A stretch of 64,000 nucleotides of DNA, from positions 372,001 to 436,000 of the forward strand of contig CP065161.1 of the NCBI GenBank assembly GCA_015693905.1, read 5' to 3'. The DNA comes from Rhodobacterales bacterium HKCCA1288. GTDB lineage: Bacteria; Pseudomonadota; Alphaproteobacteria; Rhodobacterales; Rhodobacteraceae. Positions 43,585 through 52,283 of this stretch are shown piece by piece. The position numbers were made by a program, and so were the translations under genes. The stretch's first letter is position 1, and each line of letters starts with the position of its first letter. The notes under the pieces were generated by a model. The model was not told the origin of the DNA. It saw only the letters and a list, made by a program, of their open reading frames with translations, and ran no database searches.

Positions 43585-45234
43585 TTAGAGCCCGAGAGAG
43601 GCGCGATAGAGGCTGATTTGGGTGTCACGACCAATTTGATCCGTGATTCCCTCCCATGCGGCTGCAATCGCATCAGCGGTCTCTTGTGCCGATCCGTATT
43701 GACCCGCAAAGCCTTTGGCCAATTCGTCTTCCGCCACCGAATAATATTGGAAGATGCCAGGGATACGAGGCTCAATCGCCGCATTGGGGTGGTTGTAGCT
43801 ATCCGCGTTCGAGCCCAGATAATCCTCGATATAATCGCGGTCATAGCCCGCTGCTTCCCATTCGTCATACTGGAAGTGCGAGTTACGATAGGGCTGGAAG
43901 CCCGATGGATAGGCCGACATCCACAGCGAGATATCTTTGCCGCCCAGATGTGCCGCCGCTGACCAAGCCGCTTTGCGCTTGAGGTCATCGCCCTGCACGT
44001 TTTTGGTGACATAGATACCCCAACCCAGATAGGCCATGTTGGGCGCTTCGTTATAGCTGTCTTCCCACTGGCCCGTTTGCGAGTTGTAGACCCGATCCGA
44101 ACCTGGGTTGATGCCGAAGCCCACAACATCCCCCACAACGGAGGTGTCTGAAGTGCGCGCGTTCGAGCCAATATCACCCCACCACATCAGCATCGACCCT
44201 GTGCCAGCCAAGAATTGCTGGAAGCCCGTTGTGCCAGGATCAGCATTGATCTGATCCGCAGGGTAGGCGCCTGGGGTGTCGATCAAATCCATCACATCTT
44301 GGATGGCCTGAACCCATGCTGGGTTGTTCACCCGTGGGGCCATTGTGTCTGGATCAAACAGCCACGCGGGATCATTTGGGTGCTTAGCATATGCAGCCGC
44401 GCGGTTGGCGATGAAGTAGAAGCCAAAACCACCCCAACCTTTGAGCGGATCAAGATAGCCATGTGCAGGCAGACCAGTCAGCGGGTCGGTCTTGCCAACC
44501 AAATCCTTGGTCACTTGGTTCACCTGTTGCCATGTGCGTGGCACTTCGGCCCCGCCGATTGCGCCATCGCCGAAGTAATCCTTGCGATAGCAGAATGTAT
44601 GGCAGTCGCCATCAATGGTGATGCGATAGGATTTGCCATCCCATGTCCCCACAGGTGGCTGCAAATACCCTACCAAATCATCGGCTTCGATCTGGTCTTT
44701 CACCCATTCTGGCATTTCATCCAACAGGCCTTTGCCTGCGGTGTCACCTTCAAAAGGGGCGCCCATTTCGATAATGTCGAAATCAACTGTGCCAGTGGCA
44801 ATCGCTTGCTGCAAGCGGGGGTTATAATCGGCCTGTGCAAGGTCGATCCAGTTGATCTTCGCGCCTGTATAGGCCTCCCATGGTTTGAGGAAACCACGGA
44901 ACAAGAAGTTATGCAGGTTTTGGTTGTTGAGGCCCAAGAAGGTCAGCTCAACACCTTCAAACTCGCCTTCAGCAACACGTTCACGGGTTGGCCCGAGGCA
45001 TAATTCGCCAACGCGCTGCCAGTCTGCATCGGTGGGTGAACCCATGCCCACACCTGGAATTTGTAGCAATTGCGCCCGCAAATCGCCATGTGCTGCGGCT
45101 TGCGCAGGTTTTGCACCTGTCAACGCGCCCGCGCCGCTGAGTGCGGCCATGGCGCCGACACTGGCGGCACCTTTGAGCATATTACGGCGGCTCATTTGCG
45201 CAGCCATAATAGCCTTATACATTTCAACTTTCAC
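43585..45234 (-). CDS. Sugar ABC transporter substrate-binding protein with Tat-like signal
   Basis: A 549-residue periplasmic binding protein. Near the N terminus, MSRRNMLKGAASVGAMAALSG has a twin-arginine motif plus hydrophobic stretch and an AQA cleavage region, suggesting Tat export of a folded protein. The rest resembles family 1 oligosaccharide binders (IGGAEVPRTWQQVNQV, GTGSMLMWWGDIG). Start codon is GTG 45234 with GGGAGG seven bases ahead. It is larger than most sugar binders, which may point to an oligosaccharide or glycoside. It heads the minus-strand transporter operon and is divergent from the ATPase gene. Confidence 0.88.
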   Translation of the reverse strand: MKVEMYKAIMAAQMSRRNMLKGAASVGAMAALSGAGALTGAKPAQAAAHGDLRAQLLQIPGVGMGSPTDADWQRVGELCLGPTRERVAEGEFEGVELTFLGLNNQNLHNFLFRGFLKPWEAYTGAKINWIDLAQADYNPRLQQAIATGTVDFDIIEMGAPFEGDTAGKGLLDEMPEWVKDQIEADDLVGYLQPPVGTWDGKSYRITIDGDCHTFCYRKDYFGDGAIGGAEVPRTWQQVNQVTKDLVGKTDPLTGLPAHGYLDPLKGWGGFGFYFIANRAAAYAKHPNDPAWLFDPDTMAPRVNNPAWVQAIQDVMDLIDTPGAYPADQINADPGTTGFQQFLAGTGSMLMWWGDIGSNARTSDTSVVGDVVGFGINPGSDRVYNSQTGQWEDSYNEAPNMAYLGWGIYVTKNVQGDDLKRKAAWSAAAHLGGKDISLWMSAYPSGFQPYRNSHFQYDEWEAAGYDRDYIEDYLGSNADSYNHPNAAIEPRIPGIFQYYSVAEDELAKGFAGQYGSAQETADAIAAAWEGITDQIGRDTQISLYRASLGL

Positions 45235-45373
45235 GACCTATCCTCCCAGATATTTTTCGCGTCTTTGACAACAGTCGGTGTGCCAGCTTTGCCCGCCTCC
45301 CGCGGATAGTGCTGATTTCGCTCAAGCCAGCCCCTCCACCTTTTCAGCCAGATTTGTGTCTGTCAAGATTCTA

Positions 45374-45387
45374 ACATGTTAGTATGT
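45374..45387 (+). promoter_or_regulatory. Predicted GntR operator, copy 3
   Basis: ACATGTTAGTATGT between the divergent binding-protein and ATPase genes; it differs from the copy at 36707 by one base (T for C). Confidence 0.65.
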
Positions 45388-45455
45388 TTAAGTCATGGAC
45401 AGCACAAAATTTTCCTCTTAACGTCCAAGCCAAAGCGCATGGGAGGAGTGACAGA

Positions 45456-46520
45456 ATGGCAGGCGTAGAAATCCGATCTTTGCTGAAGTCTTACGGCGAA
45501 ACGGCCGTGTTGCATGGGTTGGATGTCGATATTGAGGATGGCGAATTTGTTGTTCTGGTGGGCCCCTCTGGCTGTGGGAAATCCACGCTTTTGCGCATGA
45601 TTGCGGGGCTTGAGGGGATCACGGGGGGCACGATTCACATCGGGGATCGTTTGGTCAACAACCTACCGCCTGCCGAGCGGGACATCGCGATGGTGTTCCA
45701 GAATTACGCGCTTTACCCTCATAAGACAGTGCGTGCCAATATGGCCTTTTCGCTGCGGATGCGCGGCATGGATAAGGGCGAGATCAACAGCCGCGTTGAT
45801 CGCGCTGCCGAGATTTTGGGTCTGACCCCCTATCTTGATCGTTATCCCCGCGCCTTGTCAGGCGGGCAGCGCCAACGCGTTGCCATGGGGCGCGCCATTG
45901 TGCGTGATCCGCAGGTGTTTTTGTTTGATGAGCCGCTTTCAAACCTTGATGCGAAATTGCGCGTGCAAATGCGCACCGAAATTCGGGAATTGCACCAAAG
46001 GCTGCAAACAACGACCGTTTATGTGACCCATGACCAAATCGAAGCGATGACGATGGCCGATAAGATTGTGGTCATGCAGGGCGGCTATATCGAACAAATT
46101 GGCACCCCGCTTGAGCTGTATGATCGCCCGCGCAATGTCTTTGTTGCGGGCTTTATCGGCAGCCCTTCGATGAATTTCTTCGAAGGGCAGGTGGTCAAAT
46201 CTGGGCGTTCTCTGGCGGCGCAGATCGGTGATGCGGTGGTGTCCTTGCCAAAAGGGGCGGGCGTCGCCGAAGGCCAAGAGGTTATCATCGGCATCCGCCC
46301 CGAGGCCCTGCAAATCGCGGATAAGGGGATTTCTGGCACGATTTCAGTGATTGAGCCAACAGGTTCAGAGACACATGTAATGCTGCGCCACAGCACGGGG
46401 CAGGATTTTACACTGATCTCGCGCGAGCGGCGCGATTTCAAGGTGGGTCAAACGATCACGATGACGGCTGATCCAGATCACCTGCATATTTTCGATAAAT
46501 CCACCAAAGAACGCGTGTGA
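45456..46520 (+). CDS. Sugar ABC transporter ATP-binding protein (UgpC/MalK family)
   Basis: A 354-residue ATPase with Walker [11 protein letters not shown]-loop [13 protein letters not shown], signature [15 protein letters not shown], Walker [13 protein letters not shown] and H-loop VTHDQIEA. The C-terminal regulatory/TOBE part (about 240-350) is typical of MalK-like ATPases. ATG 45456 follows GGGAGGAG; the frame upstream to 45384 is not supported. It powers the permease pair encoded divergently and is followed by FucU copy 2 and a kinase, so import, anomer conversion and phosphorylation are transcribed together. Confidence 0.93.
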   Translation: MAGVEIRSLLKSYGETAVLHGLDVDIEDGEFVVLVGPSGCGKSTLLRMIAGLEGITGGTIHIGDRLVNNLPPAERDIAMVFQNYALYPHKTVRANMAFSLRMRGMDKGEINSRVDRAAEILGLTPYLDRYPRALSGGQRQRVAMGRAIVRDPQVFLFDEPLSNLDAKLRVQMRTEIRELHQRLQTTTVYVTHDQIEAMTMADKIVVMQGGYIEQIGTPLELYDRPRNVFVAGFIGSPSMNFFEGQVVKSGRSLAAQIGDAVVSLPKGAGVAEGQEVIIGIRPEALQIADKGISGTISVIEPTGSETHVMLRHSTGQDFTLISRERRDFKVGQTITMTADPDHLHIFDKSTKERV

Positions 46521-46550
46521 TCATCACTATTCGAGAAAAGGGGGGGTATC

Positions 46551-47003
46551 ATGCTAAAAGGAATTGATCCAAGGCTTAATGCCGATGTTTTGCATGTTCT
46601 GCGCATGATGGGGCATGGCGATGTTCTCATCATTGCGGACACGAATTTTCCATCTGACTCGGTTGCCCGCGCTACGGTTTACGGCAACCTATTGCGCATG
46701 GATAACCTCACCGCTGCCGAGGCGGTCGAGGCGGTTCTTTCGGTCATGCCCCTTGATACTTTTGTTGATGATTTCGCAGGCCGCATGGAAATTGTGGGCG
46801 AGCCTGACACAATCCCCGCCGTTCAGGCCGAGGTGCAGCAGAAAATCAACGCTGCCGAAGGGGCGGAGCGGCCCATGATCAGCATCGAGCGATTTGCCTT
46901 TTATGATATGGCGCGGGAAAGCTATGCTGTGATTCAAACGGGCGAGCGGCGTTTTTACGGCTGCTTCATGCTGCGCAAAGGCGTGATTGGCCCTAACGCA
47001 TAG
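46551..47003 (+). CDS. FucU/RbsD-family sugar mutarotase, copy 2
   Basis: A 150-residue FucU-type mutarotase. MLKGIDPRLNADVLHVLRMMGHGD has the catalytic-site histidine, and ERFAFYDMARESYAVIQTGERRFYGCFMLRKGV is the C-terminal signature. It is clearly homologous to the copy at 40946 (same opening residues and end motif) but differs at many positions, suggesting division of labour between two sugars or anomers. It follows the ATPase gene by 30 bases and precedes the ribokinase-like gene by 9. Confidence 0.9.
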   Translation: MLKGIDPRLNADVLHVLRMMGHGDVLIIADTNFPSDSVARATVYGNLLRMDNLTAAEAVEAVLSVMPLDTFVDDFAGRMEIVGEPDTIPAVQAEVQQKINAAEGAERPMISIERFAFYDMARESYAVIQTGERRFYGCFMLRKGVIGPNA

Positions 47004-47012
47004 GGGAAATGG

Positions 47013-47933
47013 ATGTCTAAGGCGATTGTGATTTTGGGCGTATTTGTGGCTGATACGGCCTATACCGCACCGCGTCAGCCCGTGATGGGCGAGACGCTGA
47101 TTGGGTCACGTTTTGTGTTGGGGCCAGGTGGCAAAGGGTCGAACCAATCGGTCGCGGCAGCCAAGGCAGGCGGGGATGTTCATATGATCACGCGGCTTGG
47201 CCAAGATGATTTTGCCAAGATGGCGCTTGATCTTTGGGCCGAGTGCGGCGTGACCCCCCATGTCAGTCACCATCCCGAAAGCTATACGGGGGCTGCCTAT
47301 ATTTTTATCGAAGAGGGCAGCGGCAATAACGCGATTATCGTCAGCCCTGGTGCGGCAGCACAGATTGCGGTTGCTGATCTTGAGGCGCGCGCCAGCGTCA
47401 TTAACGCGGCAAAGGTTTTCATGACCCAACTCGAACAACCCTTATCCGCTGCAAAGCACGGGTTGAGCATGGCGAAATCCGCAGGGGCGCTTACGATCTT
47501 AAACCCCGCACCTGCGCAAGAATTGGGGCGGGATATCTTGGGCCTTTGTGATTATGTGACGCCCAATGAAATTGAGGCGGAGCAGTTGACAGGGGTAAAG
47601 GTGACCACCCCTGAAAGCGCGCAATTGGCCGCGCAAAAATTGCTTAATCTTGGTGCCAAGGCGGCGGTGATCACCTTGGGTGAGCAAGGCGCCCTTTACC
47701 ATGATGGGCAGCAAACCCTGCACCAACCCGCCTTTAATTGCGGCGCGGTGGTCGAGACAACGGGCGCGGGGGATGCGTTCAATGGCGGCTTTGCTGTGGC
47801 GCTTGCCGAAGGGCAGGGGATCGAGGCCGCGTTGCGCTTTGCTTGCGCGACGGCAAGCCTGTCTGTCACCCGCCAAGGCACGGCGCCGGCAATGCCAACC
47901 CGCCCCGAGATTGAGGCGGTCGTGTCCTCGTAA
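47013..47933 (+). CDS. PfkB-family ribokinase-like sugar kinase, second copy
   Basis: A 306-residue kinase with the ribokinase opening motif LGPGGKGSNQSVAAAKAGG and the C-terminal GAVVETTGAGDAFNGGFAVALAEG, where Asp is the base. NPAPAQELGRDI is also ribokinase-like. It is downstream of mutarotase copy 2, an arrangement like rbsD-rbsK of ribose operons although the mutarotase is FucU-type. The LacI gene follows about 70 bases later. Confidence 0.9.
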   Translation: MSKAIVILGVFVADTAYTAPRQPVMGETLIGSRFVLGPGGKGSNQSVAAAKAGGDVHMITRLGQDDFAKMALDLWAECGVTPHVSHHPESYTGAAYIFIEEGSGNNAIIVSPGAAAQIAVADLEARASVINAAKVFMTQLEQPLSAAKHGLSMAKSAGALTILNPAPAQELGRDILGLCDYVTPNEIEAEQLTGVKVTTPESAQLAAQKLLNLGAKAAVITLGEQGALYHDGQQTLHQPAFNCGAVVETTGAGDAFNGGFAVALAEGQGIEAALRFACATASLSVTRQGTAPAMPTRPEIEAVVSS

Positions 47934-48002
47934 GTCGCGCTTTGTGATTGCCGCGCTTCCCCGCTTTGGGTCATAGTCAGACGCGGAGAGGGGACGGGTT
48001 TG

Positions 48003-49010
48003 ATGCGCAAGGCGAAAATCACGCTTAGGGATGTTGCGGCAAAGGCGGGGGTTTCACCCTCTGCCGTGTCTCGCGCCTTTACCGATGGTGCATCTGTTTC
48101 GCCTGCGATGCGCGCGCGGGTCGAGGCCGCCGCTGCTGCCCTTGGCTATCGCCCGAACGCCTTGGCCTCATCCCTGACCACTGGCCGCAGTAAGCTGATT
48201 GGCTTGGTTGCGAATAATTTCCAGAACCCCGTCTTTCTCGAGATTTTCGATCAGTTCACCCGTGGCTTGCAGCAAATGGGATTGCGGCCACTTTTGGTTA
48301 ATCTCAGCGATGTGAGCGATATTGAACAAGCCGCCGCAATGCTGCGGCAATATTCGGTCGATGGGGTGGTGGTGGCCTCATCCACCTTGCCCGCTGGTTT
48401 GGTCGAGCAATTCTATGAAGAGGGCGTTCCTGTGGTTCACGCCTTTGGTCGCCATGATCCGCAGGCGCGGGTCAATGTTGTGGGCATTGATAACCACGCT
48501 GCAGGCCGTTTGGCGGGCGAGACATTAATCGCACGCGGCTATCGCGAGATCGGGTTTCTTGGTGGGCCAGAAGGGGCCACCTCAACCCAAGATCGTTTGG
48601 CGGGTTTCCGCGCGGCCCTTGCAGAGGCAGGGCTTAGCTGCCGCGCGCGCTTTGTGCCGGCCTATCGGTTCGAGGCGGGGCAGGCGGCCATGTCCGCCGA
48701 ACTGTCCGCGGGGCCTGCGGAGGTGTATTTTTGTGGCGATGATATTCTATCCATAGGCGCTATGGCCGCGATTGGCGCGGCGGGTCTACGCTGCCCTGAT
48801 GATATTGGCATATTGGGGCTGAATGATATGGCAATGGCCGCGTGGCCTAATATTCGCCTCACCACGATTGCGCAGCCGATTGAGGCGATTGTGGGGGCGG
48901 CGCTGGCGCTTGTCGTGCGCCTGAGTGAATACCCCAGCCCGCAGGCTGAGGCACAGATGTTTCCCTGTCATTTGGTCGAACGCGCAAGTTTGCGTCCGCT
49001 TACCCCCTGA
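48003..49010 (+). CDS. LacI-family transcriptional regulator
   Basis: A 335-residue repressor. The helix-turn-helix and hinge helix are visible as ITLRDVAAKAGVSPSAVSRAF and ALGYRPNALASSL (residues about 5-55); the sugar-binding domain follows. ATG 48003 follows a GAGAGGGGA region; an in-frame TTG sits just before. It ends 11 bases inside the convergent dehydrogenase gene. A LacI-type palindrome TTGCAAGCGGTTGCAA lies at 52191 in the divergent inositol-type promoter region, the likeliest target in the window. Confidence 0.9.
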   Translation: MRKAKITLRDVAAKAGVSPSAVSRAFTDGASVSPAMRARVEAAAAALGYRPNALASSLTTGRSKLIGLVANNFQNPVFLEIFDQFTRGLQQMGLRPLLVNLSDVSDIEQAAAMLRQYSVDGVVVASSTLPAGLVEQFYEEGVPVVHAFGRHDPQARVNVVGIDNHAAGRLAGETLIARGYREIGFLGGPEGATSTQDRLAGFRAALAEAGLSCRARFVPAYRFEAGQAAMSAELSAGPAEVYFCGDDILSIGAMAAIGAAGLRCPDDIGILGLNDMAMAAWPNIRLTTIAQPIEAIVGAALALVVRLSEYPSPQAEAQMFPCHLVERASLRPLTP

Positions 49011-50136
49011 ACATAGGTGGGCGGGCCTCCTGCCACGCGCCGTTATCCTTGGCTGAGGCCACCGCCGCATAAACAGCCGCCAGCGAGCGACATCCATCTT
49101 CTGCCGTTGGCAACCCATCACGGGCCTGACCGCGAATGGCATCGGCCAGATCGCAGTAAATATTGGCCACAGCCAAGGGAAACCCTTCGGGATGTGCAAT
49201 GGCGACACGGCTGAGGCGGGTGGCCTCGTCATGCAAGCCCCCTTCGCCCTTTTCGATGATCTCCGTGCGCCCGCCTGTGCGGGTATAGATCAATTGATTG
49301 GGCTGCTCAGACGCCCATCTTAAGCCACCTTTTTCGCCAAAGACTTGAATGTCGAACCCGTGTTGGCGGCCAATCGCAACCGAAGATGTCCAGAGCCGCC
49401 CGACAGTGCCCTTGGACATTCGGAAATTCACCATCGCGTCATCTTCTAGCACGCGCGATGAAATTGTTGAGGCGAAGTCAGCGGACAATGTGGTGACGTG
49501 ATCATCACAAATAAACCCTGCCATATGCAGCGCATGGATCCCACAATCAGCAAACTGCCCAGAAACACCCGCCATCGCAGGGTCATAGCGCCACCGCACC
49601 CGTGGGTTATCGGCATCTTCCGCATCGCCGTGATGGCCATGGCTGAAATTGGTGACGACCAACCGAATGTTGCCCAATTCGCCCGCGCGCACCATGGCAC
49701 GCGCCTGACGGATCATCGGATAGGCGGAATAGCAATAATTCACCGCGCAAATACGGCCAGTTGCGCGGGCAATTTTTACGATTTCTTCGCCTTCTTCGAC
49801 TGTCACCGTCATGGGCTTTTCGCAAAGCACATTGAAACCTGCCTCAAGAAAGGCTTTGGTGATTTCAAAATGCGTGGAATTTGGCGTGGCCACAGTCACA
49901 AGATCAACGCGATCCTCGCGGGCGCTTTCCCCTGCCAACATCTCGCGCCAATCGCCATAGGCGCGATCAGCGGCAATTCCCAGACGCTGCGCATAGGCGC
50001 GACCCACATCCGCGCGATGATCCAAAGCGCCGGCCACAAAGTCAAAATGCCCATCCGCCTGTGCGCCTAAGCGATGTGCAGGGCCGATCTGGCTGCCTTC
50101 GCCACCACCGATTAGACCCCATTTCAGTTTTGTCAT
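49000..50136 (-). CDS. Gfo/Idh/MocA-family oxidoreductase, first of three
   Basis: A 378-residue NAD(P)-dependent sugar/inositol dehydrogenase. The Rossmann motif WGLIGGGEGSQIGPAHR, the LCEKPMTVTVEE motif with catalytic lysine (EKP), and the GVSGQFADCGIHALHM substrate-site region are all present. It is third in a minus-strand operon (52167 to 49000) with an IolE/IolI-like barrel and another dehydrogenase. Substrate could be an inositol isomer or keto-inositol; the family does not reveal it by eye. Confidence 0.88.
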   Translation of the reverse strand: MTKLKWGLIGGGEGSQIGPAHRLGAQADGHFDFVAGALDHRADVGRAYAQRLGIAADRAYGDWREMLAGESAREDRVDLVTVATPNSTHFEITKAFLEAGFNVLCEKPMTVTVEEGEEIVKIARATGRICAVNYCYSAYPMIRQARAMVRAGELGNIRLVVTNFSHGHHGDAEDADNPRVRWRYDPAMAGVSGQFADCGIHALHMAGFICDDHVTTLSADFASTISSRVLEDDAMVNFRMSKGTVGRLWTSSVAIGRQHGFDIQVFGEKGGLRWASEQPNQLIYTRTGGRTEIIEKGEGGLHDEATRLSRVAIAHPEGFPLAVANIYCDLADAIRGQARDGLPTAEDGCRSLAAVYAAVASAKDNGAWQEARPPMFRG

Positions 50137-50154
50137 GATTTGATCTCTTTTCGT

Positions 50155-51045
50155 TTAAAAACCAATGGATTGCAGATAGGCGCGGTTGGCGCGTGCGTCA
50201 TCAATGGGGCGCACATCTAGGGTTGGATCGCAATCTTGCTCGACTGTGCACCAGCCTTCGAAATTTGCATCCAAAAGAACCTTGCGCACCGCCTCAAAAT
50301 CTACATCACCTTGGCCAAGGTTGCAGAAAATCCCCTGTCCGCAGGCCTCATAAAACCCTGTGCGATTGGCAATCACATCTGCCTTAACCTTGGGGTCTAT
50401 ATCCTTGAAATGCATATAGGAAATGCGACTGACATATTTTTGCATGAAGGCCACAGGATCAAACCCCGCATAGGAGTGATGGCCCGTGTCAAAGCAGATT
50501 TTCAAAAGGCCCTCATCAACCTCATCAAGCAGGCGGATCAATTCAGGTTCAAAATCCATAAATCCTGCCGCATGGGCGTGGATGCCAACCGTTAGGCCAT
50601 AGTCTTCGGCGCCAATCCGCGCGCTTTCTACGATGCGGTCGCGAAAACCAGTCCATTCGGCCTTATCCATCTGCACCGCCTCATCAGCGCGGCCCGCAGT
50701 AGGGGCGCGGCGCGGTGAGATACTGTCGATAATCACCAGATGCTCGGCCCCATGTGCCTTAAGGGCGCGGGCGGTGCGATGCGTGGCATCGAGCACATCC
50801 TCCCATGCGTCAGGGTCATGATAGGGGCGGAAAATCACGCCGCCAATCAAGGTGAGGCCAAATTCATCAAGCGCCTCGCCTAAAATTGCGGGATCTTCGG
50901 GCATAAAGCCAACAGGCCCCAGTTCAATCCCGCGATAGCCCGCCTCAGCGCAATCCTGCAGGACTTTGCGCCATGTTGGATTGCGGGGGTCATTTGCAAA
51001 TTCAACACCCCAAGAGCAGGGCGCATTGCCGATTTCGATTGTCAT
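50155..51045 (-). CDS. IolE/IolI-like TIM-barrel (inosose dehydratase or isomerase candidate)
   Basis: A 296-residue AP-endonuclease-2-type barrel starting IEIGNAPCSWGVEF, a hallmark of proteins annotated as inosose dehydratase or isomerase. Metal ligands are suggested by GGVIFRPYHD, VGIHAHAAGF, LKICFDTGHHSYAG and SYMHFKDIDPK. In inositol breakdown, IolE dehydrates scyllo-inosose and IolI isomerises it; I cannot separate the two by eye. It lies between two Gfo/Idh/MocA genes on one transcript. Confidence 0.75.
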   Translation of the reverse strand: MTIEIGNAPCSWGVEFANDPRNPTWRKVLQDCAEAGYRGIELGPVGFMPEDPAILGEALDEFGLTLIGGVIFRPYHDPDAWEDVLDATHRTARALKAHGAEHLVIIDSISPRRAPTAGRADEAVQMDKAEWTGFRDRIVESARIGAEDYGLTVGIHAHAAGFMDFEPELIRLLDEVDEGLLKICFDTGHHSYAGFDPVAFMQKYVSRISYMHFKDIDPKVKADVIANRTGFYEACGQGIFCNLGQGDVDFEAVRKVLLDANFEGWCTVEQDCDPTLDVRPIDDARANRAYLQSIGF

Positions 51046-51063
51046 AATGGGTTATGCCCTCGT

Positions 51064-52167
51064 TTAAACAGATGAAATATCGCACCACGCGCCTTGATCG
51101 CTTGAGGCGATTACGGCAGCAATCACGCGGTTCACAGCGTGACCATCGCGGAAGGTGGGCCAAATCGCCTCGCCCGTTTCAATTGCGCGCAGAAAATCAC
51201 GGGCTTCGATGATGATTTGGTCTTGATAGCCCGTGCCATGACCTGGCCCTTGGCAGAAGGGCAGGTAATCAGGATGCGCAGGCCCCGTTAAAATCTTGCG
51301 AAAGCCGCGCGTGGCCTCTGGCCCTGTCATCTCATAGAGCCAGAGCGCGTTTTGATCTTCCTGATCAAATCGAATGGCGCCTTTGGTGCCTGTGATCTCG
51401 TAAGCATAGCCCATTTTGCGGCCAGTTGCGATGCGCGAGGCATAGATTTGCCCCATGGCCCCGTTTTCAAAGCGACACATGAACTGCGCATGGTCGTCAT
51501 TTGTCACCACGCCCTCTGGCCGTGATTTGTGGACGGTTTCATAAACCCCCATGACCGATGCAATGGGCCCCATCAGCGCAAGGCTTGCGTTGATGATATG
51601 CGGGGCCAGATCCCCCATTGTGCCATTTGCCATTCCCGATGTGCGCCAATTTGCGGGCAGGTTTGGATCGGCCAAAAAATCCTCGGTATGTTCGCCGCGA
51701 AACCATGTGATTTGGCCAATTGCCCCCTGTGCAATCAGCGCGCGGGCATATTGGCTGGCAGGGGTGCGGATGTAGTTGAAGCCAACCATATTGGCGACAC
51801 CTGCGGCCTCTGCCGCGGCGACCATAGCCTGACTTTCCGCTAAAGAAGCGCCAAGGGGTTTTTCGCACAAAACGGGTTTTTTCGCCGCGAATGCGGCAAG
51901 CGCGATGTCGTGATGTGTGGTTTGCGGCGAGGCGATGATAATGGCCTCCACCTTTGGATCATTGACCAACACGCGCCAATCATCGGTTGCGCGGGCAAAA
52001 CCATATGCGGCGCGATAGGTTTCTGCGCTTTTTGCGCTGCTCGCGCAGACCATTTCCAAACGGGGCCGCAATGTGGTGTTGAACACCGCACCAACGGCGG
52101 ACATGGCCACGGCATGGGCCTTGCCCATATAGCCGCCTCCGATGATTCCAATCCCAATTTCTGACAT
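51064..52167 (-). CDS. Gfo/Idh/MocA-family oxidoreductase, second of three
   Basis: A 367-residue dehydrogenase with IGIGIIGGGYMGKAHAVAM at the N terminus, CEKPLGASLAESQAM (EKP lysine) and NGTMGDLAPHIINASLALMG in the C-terminal half. ATG 52167 follows GAGGGGG; the longer frame to 52254 would pass through the predicted operators. It is first in the minus-strand dehydrogenase-IolE-dehydrogenase operon and divergent from the IolC-like gene. Closest in style to inositol 2-dehydrogenase-like proteins, but the substrate is not certain. Confidence 0.88.
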   Translation of the reverse strand: MSEIGIGIIGGGYMGKAHAVAMSAVGAVFNTTLRPRLEMVCASSAKSAETYRAAYGFARATDDWRVLVNDPKVEAIIIASPQTTHHDIALAAFAAKKPVLCEKPLGASLAESQAMVAAAEAAGVANMVGFNYIRTPASQYARALIAQGAIGQITWFRGEHTEDFLADPNLPANWRTSGMANGTMGDLAPHIINASLALMGPIASVMGVYETVHKSRPEGVVTNDDHAQFMCRFENGAMGQIYASRIATGRKMGYAYEITGTKGAIRFDQEDQNALWLYEMTGPEATRGFRKILTGPAHPDYLPFCQGPGHGTGYQDQIIIEARDFLRAIETGEAIWPTFRDGHAVNRVIAAVIASSDQGAWCDISSV

Positions 52168-52190
52168 GGCGGCCCCCTCGTGAAATGCAC

Positions 52191-52206
52191 TTGCAAGCGG
52201 TTGCAA
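52191..52206. promoter_or_regulatory. LacI-type operator palindrome
   Basis: TTGCAAGCGGTTGCAA has a central CG flanked by TTGCAA on both sides, the usual geometry of LacI-family operators. It is 24 bases upstream of the dehydrogenase start and near the expected transcription start of that minus-strand operon. Confidence 0.5.
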
Positions 52207-52232
52207 AAGAAGTAGCTTTGAACGCATAGTCA

Positions 52233-52248
52233 TGCAAGCACGATTGCA
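52233..52248. promoter_or_regulatory. TGCAA-N6-TTGCA inverted repeat overlapping a -35 box
   Basis: On the minus strand the half-site includes TTGCAT (52237-52232), which could be the -35 box of the dehydrogenase operon with TACTTC 17 bases on. The same repeat with the same spacing overlaps the -35 of iolD at 63055-63070. Confidence 0.45.
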
Positions 52249-52283
52249 GTGCAAGCAAGGTCACGAATGAGGGGCGGGGGTCA

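Noticed and set aside
44215-45003. A 262-residue open frame opposite the sugar-binding-protein gene
   Set aside because: Antisense to a gene with a clear signal sequence and family motifs; reads as compositional noise.
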